Source of the DNA: Candidatus Bathyarchaeota archaeon
Lineage (GTDB): Archaea; Thermoproteota; Bathyarchaeia; TCS64
DNA: 20,024 nucleotides
NCBI GenBank assembly: GCA_014729945.1
Contig: WJJC01000179.1
Coordinates: 1-20,024, forward strand
Reading direction: 5' to 3'
In this document: in pieces, positions 13,954-20,024 of the stretch
Layout of the letters: every line of letters starts with the position of its first letter
Numbering within the stretch: the stretch's first letter is position 1
The notes under the pieces: generated by a model
What the model saw: the letters and a program-made list of their open reading frames with translations, nothing else
What the model was told of the DNA's origin: nothing
Database searches by the model: none
Made by a program: the position numbers and the translations under genes

Positions 13954-15042
13954 TCACCTATATGGGTCTTGTTCGAGGCTTTGCTTCAATTCTTCTGGGG
14001 CTGCCGATAGGTTATCTGTATAGGAGGGTGTGTATATCGGGTGATAGAGGGTTTCAAATATTTTTTTTCCGTCTCCATCTATGATATATTTTGCTAGTAA
14101 GATGGCGTCTTCTTTGTTCAACGCGGTCTCGGCGATTGTTAAACCGTAGTAAATGGTTTTTCCCGGTCGGTCTAGCCCTATGCTCTGGAATCTGGCGTGT
14201 TGAAACCTTACCTGGGCTTTGGAATAGTATTCATCATATTCAGGGTTCCCCAGATTGATCTCGTCAGGTAGGGTGATGTAAGGGAGTCCTTGTTGCTCTG
14301 CGTTGCTTTTATAGAGGAAGGCATAGTCAATTGAGTTGGATTGAAGTAGCGGTATGACTTGTACGCTGCTGGCTCGTACACTGATTTTATCTTCTACAGG
14401 TTTCTCCTGTTCTGGAACGAATATTACTACTTTTGTTCCGATATCAACTGTCTCGAATTCTGGGTCAAACCAATCTCCAAGTACTTTTTCGAAGATTTGT
14501 GGTTCTTTATAGTGTTCCTCTGCTAGCTGTAATAGTATTAACGCTCTGTATCCAAGTGCATCTATGATTGGGTTGCTTATACCCAGTTTTACCTCGGGTT
14601 CTGCTAATATCTTGTACCAGTTGGATTCATTGATTGTATTCTTGTTTAGGCTCTCATCTGTGTAAGCTAGTACCATTTCGTTACTAGCGAAGCGAATGTA
14701 CCAATCTGTATAGTTTTTGTTCATATCGGGAACTGGTTTATTATACATCATCGCGGGTATGAGGGAGTAATCAGCTACCAGTAATAGATCAGCTGGATCA
14801 TCAAGTTCTGTAGGATGTCTTATAACCTGAATGCTTCCATGTCCCTCGAGGTGAACCTCTATCTCAGGGTGTTCCATCATAAAGGCCTCGGAGACCTGTT
14901 CTAATGGATATAGTAGGCTCCCTGCACAGTATACTTTTAGGGTTCTTGTTTCCACTGATTCTGGTTGATTTAAAAAAAGATATCCTGCTCCCAAGGCGAC
15001 CGCCCCGATTATGAGCAGAATAATGGTTGTGTTCTTTCTCAT
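13954..15042 (-). CDS. wtpA: Tungstate/molybdate substrate-binding protein
   Basis: 362 residues. An N-terminal hydrophobic segment (about 6-24) anchors it outside the membrane. The mature part begins LKVYCAGSLLYPLEQVSEAF, the hallmark of the WtpA/ModA type-2 binding proteins, with A-G-S-L near the oxyanion site, then D-L-L-L-V-A-D-Y-S-L-I and F-A-S-N-E-M-V-L-A-Y-T. Further WtpA marks are K-L-G-I-S-N-P and D-Y-A-F-L-Y-K-S-N. The length and order match WtpA, which binds tungstate with very high affinity. It is coupled to wtpB downstream and starts 9 bp after the upstream gene ends, so the three form one operon. Confidence 0.93.
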   Translation of the reverse strand: MRKNTTIILLIIGAVALGAGYLFLNQPESVETRTLKVYCAGSLLYPLEQVSEAFMMEHPEIEVHLEGHGSIQVIRHPTELDDPADLLLVADYSLIPAMMYNKPVPDMNKNYTDWYIRFASNEMVLAYTDESLNKNTINESNWYKILAEPEVKLGISNPIIDALGYRALILLQLAEEHYKEPQIFEKVLGDWFDPEFETVDIGTKVVIFVPEQEKPVEDKISVRASSVQVIPLLQSNSIDYAFLYKSNAEQQGLPYITLPDEINLGNPEYDEYYSKAQVRFQHARFQSIGLDRPGKTIYYGLTIAETALNKEDAILLAKYIIDGDGKKIFETLYHPIYTPSYTDNLSAAPEELKQSLEQDPYR

Positions 15043-15051
15043 AAGGTGTCA

Positions 15052-16623
15052 CTAGGGAAATATGAGTTCTATTCTCTCCAGCGCACTCACCATTTGTCCA
15101 GATGTCAAGTCTTCACCTACCAGCCGTAAAGGCGCTTCATCCTCAGGTATTGGCTCTCCATTAATTAGGTAAGCGACGATTATCTGATTGTTTTCGGAGA
15201 TAACGGTGCTTTCAAGTTCTTTGTGGTAGCCGTCTGATGCGATGAATGATATTTGATAACCTGTTGCTGCTAGTTCTCTGTTGAAGGCGTTTGGTCCATG
15301 TGCATTATCATCGTCTACTCTTCCAGCTAGTAGCCATACTGGTATACCTTCCCATTCATTACCCTCATCATCGGTCCAACTGTAGATGTGTTGTAGTTCT
15401 TGGCATGTGGTTGCGGTCATCCAGATATCTTTGGTCATTACTTCTGTCATTTCGCCTGAGAGAGTGAGCTCAAAGTCTGGAACATCAACGCCTTCCGATG
15501 TTTCGTTTGTTGTCTGGTTTGTATTCTCACCGAATACAAGTTTGATTTCAGCTACGTTTCGAATCATCTGGCCTTTGGTGAGATCATCTCCAACCAGTCG
15601 AAGTGGCCAATATTTCTCCGGTAAGGCTTCTCCATCTAGGTTGTTTGCTAGTATAATGTTCTCGTTTAGCTTTACAAAGCTGCTGTTTAATTCGACGGTG
15701 TAGCCATCGTTTGCTATGACTTGTACTGTGTAAGCATTGTTGTCTGCAAGCTCTCTATTGTATGCGTTGGCTGTGTGAGTGATAGTGTCATCGATTCTGC
15801 CGACGAGTAACCAAAGTGGCATCCCTGTCCAGATTCCACCATCCTCGTCTACATAGACGCCTTGATGGTTTGGTAGAGTGTCTGGGCATTCTGTTCCTGA
15901 TTCAAAGGTTGCTCTACTCATTGTTTCATTTATGGCTCCAGTTAGTTCTAGTGTGTATTCTTGGATAGCTGGGATAACCTCTATTTCTGTAACTTGTTTG
16001 ATCCAGAAATGTCCCTCGGTGATTAATCCTTCTTCACCTAGGATGACTAGTCTTATGGGGCCTTGGCCCTCGATTAATGGTTCTCCGTCTTCGAGGTAAG
16101 CTAGTACGGGTATTAGTTCTTCTTGTGGTTCTACTTCGTCTCCTGTGGCTGGGTTGAAGGTTAGGAAGTCACCGTCAAGTTCCTCCCATGTAAATACCAT
16201 GGAGTATCCGTCTGAGGCGGTTACTCTTAGGCTGTTAGAGTCTGTGATCTCGCCTACTAGCGTTAATACTTCACTTAGGGGTACTCCTGTGTAATTGTAT
16301 GGTCCCTTGATGCTTCCTGCGCTGGTTAGCAGGCCTCCTTCCATCTCGATTTTTGTTAATTCCTCGGTATCTGATGGTCCTAGATTGACGGTGGATCCTT
16401 CTGGACCCGTTAAAATAATCTCAAAATCAGGTATATTATGGGTCTCTGATGGGGTATTTGTACCTTGATCGGTTGGATCAGGGAAATCAGCTTCAGGTAC
16501 ATCTGCTGGGTTTTGAAGTATGTAATAGATGCCTCCGCCTACGATCAGTACTAGGAGTATGGCTAGTATGATTGTGTTGTTTTGTGTTCCTCTTCTTTTT
16601 GATGAGATTGGGTTGTTTATCAT
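15052..16623 (-). CDS. Membrane-anchored protein with three sulfite-oxidase-fold-like repeats
   Basis: 523 residues. A membrane segment (about 17-37) precedes three related extracytoplasmic domains at about 66-217, 222-365 and 382-523. Each shows a W/Y-x-G-x-P-L/V-x-x-L motif, an A-x-D-G-Y strand and a G-E-P/A-L...P-L-R-L-V-G-x-D-L ending, as in small molybdopterin-oxidoreductase-type domains of the sulfite oxidase superfamily. The molybdenum-ligand Cys is not evident in domain 1; domains 2 and 3 each have one Cys (246, 407) in different settings. It probably binds a ligand rather than catalysing redox, but this is inference. The open frame extends 28 residues upstream, but the ATG at 16623 lies 26 bp from a TATA box, so it is preferred. 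First gene of the wtpA-wtpB operon. Confidence 0.8.
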   Translation of the reverse strand: MINNPISSKRRGTQNNTIILAILLVLIVGGGIYYILQNPADVPEADFPDPTDQGTNTPSETHNIPDFEIILTGPEGSTVNLGPSDTEELTKIEMEGGLLTSAGSIKGPYNYTGVPLSEVLTLVGEITDSNSLRVTASDGYSMVFTWEELDGDFLTFNPATGDEVEPQEELIPVLAYLEDGEPLIEGQGPIRLVILGEEGLITEGHFWIKQVTEIEVIPAIQEYTLELTGAINETMSRATFESGTECPDTLPNHQGVYVDEDGGIWTGMPLWLLVGRIDDTITHTANAYNRELADNNAYTVQVIANDGYTVELNSSFVKLNENIILANNLDGEALPEKYWPLRLVGDDLTKGQMIRNVAEIKLVFGENTNQTTNETSEGVDVPDFELTLSGEMTEVMTKDIWMTATTCQELQHIYSWTDDEGNEWEGIPVWLLAGRVDDDNAHGPNAFNRELAATGYQISFIASDGYHKELESTVISENNQIIVAYLINGEPIPEDEAPLRLVGEDLTSGQMVSALERIELIFP

Positions 16624-16643
16624 ATTCTTATAGATTACGAGTT

Positions 16644-16655
16644 GTTTATTAAAAC
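16644..16655 (-). promoter_or_regulatory. TATA box of the triple-domain/wtpAB operon
   Basis: The minus strand reads GTTTTAATAAAC, centred about 26 bp before the ATG at 16623. It implies a leaderless first gene and rules against the longer reading frame. Confidence 0.55.
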
Positions 16656-16757
16656 ATATCGAACGTACAAATAGGTTTGAACGCTTACATCTAGCTTTTT
16701 CGTTCACCTCTATACTAGGAGGAAATCGCTGGGGTCTATTTGAGTTGTGTAAATACT

Positions 16758-17597
16758 TTAGTTTCCATACCCATCAAGTAAGGCGGTAATAGATTCACCC
16801 ATGTTTGCCCGGTAGCCGCCTTCCAAGACGAAGAAGACTGGTATCTCAAGTGAGGCTATTCGCTGCCCGATCTTTCGGTAAGTAGTCTCTGTTAAATCCA
16901 TGGAGGCCAGATCTCCTTCATAGGTATCGAATCCGGCTGAGACCGCGAGTACGTTGAACCGGTCTGGCTCAGCGGTTTCTAGGGCGTCGTCTAGTGTCTT
17001 GAGGTAGGTTTCTTCGCCGCAGTCACGGGGTAAGGGGTAGTTAAAGCAGTTTTCTGTGCTTTTGTCACCGGTGTGGGGGTAGGCTGAGCCCACGTGGAGA
17101 GATATATAGGCGTCTTGTTCACTGTCCTGGAATATCTCCTGAGTACCGTTGCCGTGGTGGCCGTCGATGTCTAGGATGAGGGTGGGTTGGTCAAGATACT
17201 TGACAGCGACCGCGATGTTGTTTAGATAGCAGAAGCCTCTCGTTGTTGCACCTAGGGCGTTGCCGTTTATGCCTGCGTGGTGGCCGGGTGGTCTCATGAG
17301 GGAGAATCCCTGGGTCTTGGCTGCTTTGATGGCTCCTCCTGCTGCTAGTCTTGCGTAATTGTAGATGTCCACGGTGGCCGGGGTGTCGCGGTCTGTGATG
17401 GTGCCTTTCTTGAGTCCTTGGATGTACTCGGGGGAGTGGGCTTTTAGTAGGTGTGGCTCAGGGGCGGGGTCTGGCTCCTGGAACTTGTATCCCTCTTTTT
17501 TTAGTGCTTTATGGGCTTCTTTTACGCGGCTAGGGTTCTCGATTCTGTGTGTTCCATACTCTAGGCACTTTTCGGAGAATATGATGTCTATGGTCAT
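16758..17597 (-). CDS. Histone-deacetylase-family amidohydrolase
   Basis: 279 residues. The family motifs are all present: RPPGHHAG (102-109) with catalytic His106/His107, GFCYLNN (121-127), DIDGHHGNG (143-151) with zinc ligands Asp145 and His147, AGFD with zinc ligand Asp224, and GGY with Tyr262. The enzyme removes acetyl groups from lysine side chains or small acetylated amines such as polyamines; which of these is the substrate cannot be read. The length is slightly short for the family but no motif is missing. No clear TATA box precedes it, and it starts 54 bp after the PPC-like gene, so the two may be co-transcribed. Confidence 0.93.
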   Translation of the reverse strand: MTIDIIFSEKCLEYGTHRIENPSRVKEAHKALKKEGYKFQEPDPAPEPHLLKAHSPEYIQGLKKGTITDRDTPATVDIYNYARLAAGGAIKAAKTQGFSLMRPPGHHAGINGNALGATTRGFCYLNNIAVAVKYLDQPTLILDIDGHHGNGTQEIFQDSEQDAYISLHVGSAYPHTGDKSTENCFNYPLPRDCGEETYLKTLDDALETAEPDRFNVLAVSAGFDTYEGDLASMDLTETTYRKIGQRIASLEIPVFFVLEGGYRANMGESITALLDGYGN

Positions 17598-17651
17598 GTC
17601 TCTCTGCTACCGCTATGGTTTGGTTGTTTGAAAAGGATATTGGGGAGTTGT

Positions 17652-18254
17652 TTAGGGCTGTGTTCCCTGGGTGTTTTTTCTGGTTATCAGTAGTGTTGCT
17701 GCGGCTATTCCTATCGCGATGTAGGTTGCTGGTAGTGGTATTTTCTCTATTAAGCTGGGTTCTGTATCTGGCTCCGTGTCTGGTTCTGTGTCCGGTGTGG
17801 TCCCGGTATTTTCTTCCATTTCTCTTGTTGTTACAATGAATGTGTATGTTCCTTCGCAGATCTTTATCTCCATGCTGGGCTCGACTCCGATATACCAGTA
17901 ACCTGGCTCGGTCTCTGCGGCGAGCGTGTATTCAACTGTTTCCACTGTGTTGTCCTCTGAGCTTAGATCCAGTACCCTGTTTTCCTGGGGGTTGTAGAGG
18001 TAGAGTTTCTGGTTATAATCCGCGTCGGAGGTGAACTCTATTGTTATTGTTTCATCTCCTGTGGACCAGACTTTATAATGGTCCTTCTCGTTCTCAATTG
18101 TTAGTTCTCCTGAGTAGTCGCCGGGGGCCTCGATCTCTAGGGCCGTGTCCATGTCTTGGCCGGGGTCATGGGATTTGACTAGTGTTGGGGTGCTTAGTAT
18201 GATTGATAGTGTGATTATTATTGCTAGTTATTTGTGTTTTATTTGTGTCATCAT
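17652..18254 (-). pseudogene. PPC-like surface protein with TAA in its signal peptide
   Basis: The uninterrupted frame from an internal ATG at 18152 gives 166 residues. Reading back in the same frame, a classic signal peptide appears: MMTQIKHK, a TAA at codon 9 (18228-18230), then LAIIITLSIILSTPTLVKSH. A TATA element at 18277-18288 predicts transcription start near 18258, right at the upstream ATG at 18254, so that ATG is probably the original start. The mature part resembles a pre-peptidase C-terminal (PPC) domain: L-E-I-E-A-P-G-D-Y-S-G, strands, G-Y-W-Y-I-G-V-E-P. Then come three D-T-E-P repeats and a C-terminal membrane segment (about residues 179-192). The protein is probably cell-surface anchored. 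The stop may be a real mutation or an assembly substitution. Confidence 0.75.
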
Positions 18255-18276
18255 TGTTCATATTATAACTGTAGTT

Positions 18277-18288
18277 GATGTTTAATAG
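18277..18288 (-). promoter_or_regulatory. Candidate TATA box of the PPC-like gene
   Basis: The minus strand reads CTATTAAACATC, centred about 29 bp before the ATG at 18254. It supports the upstream start despite the TAA at codon 9. Confidence 0.5.
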
Positions 18289-18596
18289 GGCTTATTTTTT
18301 GTGATAAATATTATACTTATTATTAGGGTTTATATTTGTTAATTGTTTTATTTCGTTTTATTGAAGTCTTTGGATTCTTTTTATGAATTATTTTTCAACT
18401 ATATTCGCTTGGTTTAGTTAGATGTTTAATGTTTTAATTGTGTTAGAGTTTTCTGATTATTGTCTCCTGTTTTTTGTTGTCTTGTTCTTTATGATGATAA
18501 TATTATCCCGACGAAATTGGGTGTATATCCTCTGAATACGAATGGTGATGTGTGTAAGTATATTGATGGGTTGGGTTTCTAGATTAATCCAAGGGT
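18289..18596. other. A/T-rich intergenic region, no gene seen
   Basis: About 310 bp of T-rich plus-strand sequence upstream of the PPC-like gene and downstream of the V4R-like gene. I see no coding frame with recognisable composition and no clear structured RNA. The T-rich runs could end the V4R-like transcript only on the opposite strand, where they read as A-runs, so they are not its terminator. Confidence 0.5.
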
Positions 18597-19040
18597 TTAA
18601 GGGGTTTCTAATATAAATTTGCACTTGTCATTATTGTCCACACATTCCTCCATACTGATCATGGAATCCCTGTTGAGAATAGGGTTAACCACCCCCACGA
18701 GTGCTCCTTTGATGAAGATACACATTGGTTCAGTCTCTCATCTGCAGTCTATGTTTAGAACCGGACTTTTACATTGTATCTTTATGACTTCTTCATCTAG
18801 GTCAAGGCATGTGACCTTGAACTCGCCCCCGCTTAGGTTCCTGACGTGTCTAAACCGTTTATTAATCGCCCCTAAGAGGTCCGAATATTCATCTTCGCCT
18901 AGGGGATAAAGCTCTGAGATAAGGTGCATACCGTATCTTTGACTCATCTGGAATATCATGGCGCTTCCAGCGCTCTTATAGGTATCTTGGAGCATTATCA
19001 GTAAGGCCTTGAATCCCTGAGGGTTGAAGCACACTATCAT
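18597..19040 (-). pseudogene. V4R-like domain protein with in-frame TGA
   Basis: The uninterrupted part codes for about 100 residues: FNPQGFKALLIMLQDTYKSA, then AMIFQMSQRYGMHLISEL and on to NIDCR. After a TGA at codon 101 (18738-18740), the same frame continues for 46 residues with ETEPMCIFIKGALVGVV and ending EECVDNNDKCKFILE before a TAA at 18597-18599. Together they resemble a V4R (vinyl-4-reductase-like) small-molecule-binding domain, whose usual end is E-x-C-x(3-4)-G-D-x-x-C-x-F. The continuation in frame argues the stop is secondary. The start is unsettled: a TTG at 19043 or ATG at 19040 is in frame. A TATA-like element (19073-19084) points to an ATG at 19053 in another frame, which might mean another indel. 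Confidence 0.65.
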
Positions 19041-19133
19041 CAACAGCTTTCATATGTAATCTGCTGTTAACGCCTTTTCTAAACCTTAGGGTGAGCTACT
19101 TTTACTGGTCTCCCCGATAATTACCTTGGTTCA

Positions 19134-19145
19134 AGATATATAATC
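19134..19145 (+). promoter_or_regulatory. TATA box of the 94-residue protein gene
   Basis: AGATATATAATC is centred 25 bp upstream of the ATG at 19165, the exact geometry of a leaderless archaeal gene. Confidence 0.65.
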
Positions 19146-19164
19146 GGATTATGGATGTCTCTGC

Positions 19165-19449
19165 ATGGGACGTATTATTAAGGACTCGAAACGGACCAGG
19201 ATACATAATCAGATGAAGGAGCTCAGGAGATATTATCGTGCGGCGCTTAAGGATAATGATCTTCAGGATGCTTTTGATGAGGTTTGGAGGGACTGGGATA
19301 GTGAGACGGGGGCCATGGTTTACTCGCAGGTGATCTCACCTATGGACCTATTATGCCTCACGGGGATAATATCAAACCGTAAAGAGATAATGAGGCTCAA
19401 GGAGAGGCTAAGGGAGCATGAGAATAGAGGGGTAATTAATCAGATTTAA
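19165..19449 (+). CDS. Conserved-looking small helical protein, function unknown
   Basis: 94 residues, not recognised. It is rich in Arg, Lys, Glu and Asp and predicted largely helical: a basic start (GRIIKDSKRTRIHNQMKELR), an acidic middle with F-D-E-V-W-R-D-W-D, a hydrophobic segment M-D-L-L-C-L-T-G-I-I, and a charged C-terminal helix (MRLKERLREHE). There is no membrane segment. It is likely real because the TATA box is ideally placed and an oligo-T terminator follows the stop. Its role is unknown; the basic N-terminus would be compatible with nucleic-acid binding, but that is a guess. Confidence 0.75.
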   Translation: MGRIIKDSKRTRIHNQMKELRRYYRAALKDNDLQDAFDEVWRDWDSETGAMVYSQVISPMDLLCLTGIISNRKEIMRLKERLREHENRGVINQI

Positions 19450-19452
19450 TGA

Positions 19453-19460
19453 TTTTTTTT
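19453..19460 (+). terminator. Oligo-T terminator
   Basis: Eight T in a row begin 4 nt after the stop codon of the 94-residue protein gene, the standard archaeal termination signal. Confidence 0.6.
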
Positions 19461-19585
19461 AGTTGCTGTTGCGTTAGTTGATGAAGGTCTACGTTTATTT
19501 ATTATGTGTGCCAGTTATGTGATACTAAAATCCGCGAATTCTCTCATAGATATAAAGAATACCTTCAGTTAAACAACTCACGAAT

Positions 19586-19608
19586 AAACCCTGTAATTTA
19601 ACGGGTTT
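19586..19608 (-). terminator. Inverted repeat downstream of the ICMT-like gene
   Basis: AAACCC and GGGTTT flank an 11-nt loop, about 30 nt past the minus-strand stop at 19639. It is a possible 3'-end hairpin. Confidence 0.3.
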
Positions 19609-19638
19609 CCACCGTCGGAGGAGATAGGTTGTTGTGTT

Positions 19639-20024
19639 TTACCATATACCTGGGATGAGTCTGTATCTTACCCGGGTAGTGTATTCTTTGTATCCGTCTA
19701 GTTCTTTCTTGAGTGTTTCGTCTTCAAGATATGTTCTAAATATAATTAGTATCAGATACATTATGAGTCCGTATAGGCGATTTGTGATCCCAGTATTAAT
19801 GGCACTGAGGTGTTCCAGAGTATGCTGGCTAGGTACCCCGGGTGGCGGATTAATGCGTATGGGCCGGTTGATATTACTTTATGGTTTATGTCTTTCTAGG
19901 AGAATTGTTTTTCCTCTCTTTCTTATTCATATTGGTGATTGGGAGAATGGATAGTATTGCGGTTAATGTGGCTAAGAGGAATACGGATGTTGTACCATAA
20001 AGTGTTGCTATTGGTGCGGTAAAG
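19639..20024 (-). pseudogene. ICMT-like membrane methyltransferase, partial, two frameshifts
   Basis: The C-terminal part of a minus-strand gene that runs off the right edge, split over three frames. Frame 1, from the edge, is hydrophobic (FLLATLTAILSILPITNMN). Frame 2 has HKVISTGPYALIRHPGYLAS, the signature of the isoprenylcysteine carboxyl methyltransferase / phospholipid methyltransferase fold. Frame 3 has the family ending F-R-T-Y-L-E-D-E-T-L, G-Y-K-E-Y-T-T-R-V-R-Y-R-L-I-P-G-I-W. Adding one base to the triple T at 19893-19895 and one to the GG at 19776-19777 joins all three. Such enzymes methylate a membrane-bound substrate using S-adenosylmethionine; the target here is unknown. Two lesions in about 120 bp argue for assembly error, though decay is possible. 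Confidence 0.75.

Noticed and set aside
16624..16707. 28-residue N-terminal extension of the triple-domain protein
   Set aside because: The TATA box at 16644-16655 lies inside it, so it could not be transcribed from that promoter.
18738..18740. Selenocysteine at the TGA of the V4R-like gene as an annotation
   Set aside because: No SECIS element could be recognised, and other interrupted genes in the window make a mutation or sequencing error more likely.

Overview
This is an archaeal chromosome fragment, probably from an anaerobic euryarchaeote; the lineage is an inference and I cannot name a genus. The archaeal signs are a complete transcription factor B (TFIIB), a Tfx-like helix-turn-helix regulator, a WtpA/WtpB tungstate-type transporter, and A/T-rich TATA boxes centred about 25 bp upstream of many start codons. 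That spacing leaves little or no mRNA leader, and several starts are TTG or GTG.

Layout. Positions 1-5331 hold the N-terminus of a PocR-domain sensor protein (-), a membrane-anchored helix-hairpin-helix protein (-), a 50-residue DUF1059 protein (-), a small Cys-rich membrane protein (+), TFB (+), an SDR dehydrogenase (-) and a Cys-rich DUF2703 protein (-). Positions 5530-9823 hold a DUF3795 Cys-rich protein (+), an alpha/beta hydrolase fused to a membrane domain (+), a PH-domain membrane protein and a Tfx-like regulator in one two-gene operon (-), and a DsrE-like protein (-). Positions 10082-13059 hold a membrane-anchored beta-propeller protein (+), an esterase-D-like hydrolase (+), a coiled-coil protein (+) and an Mth938-domain protein (-). 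Positions 13160-18254 hold an operon of a three-repeat sulfite-oxidase-fold-like protein, wtpA and wtpB (-), preceded by a histone-deacetylase-family amidohydrolase (-) and a PPC-like cell-surface protein (-). The end holds a V4R-like protein (-), a small helical protein (+) and the C-terminal part of an isoprenylcysteine-methyltransferase-like membrane enzyme (-).

Two themes stand out. First, five conserved genes are interrupted. DUF2703, DUF3795 and the ICMT-like gene (twice) each carry a -1 shift that one extra base in a short homopolymer would repair. The PPC protein has an in-frame TAA in its signal peptide and the V4R protein has an in-frame TGA. The pattern suggests homopolymer deletion errors in the assembly, but real gene decay or recoding is not excluded. 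Second, there is visible regulatory structure: two tandem palindromes 21 bp apart over the Tfx-like promoter, a perfect palindrome between the TATA box and start of the DUF2703 gene, and a possible 11-codon leaderless upstream ORF ahead of TFB.

The most likely functional module is the membrane-anchored triple-domain protein with WtpA and WtpB, which suggests extracytoplasmic handling of tungstate, molybdate or a related ligand. No transporter ATPase gene is seen in the window. No tRNA, rRNA, CRISPR array or insertion sequence was recognised.
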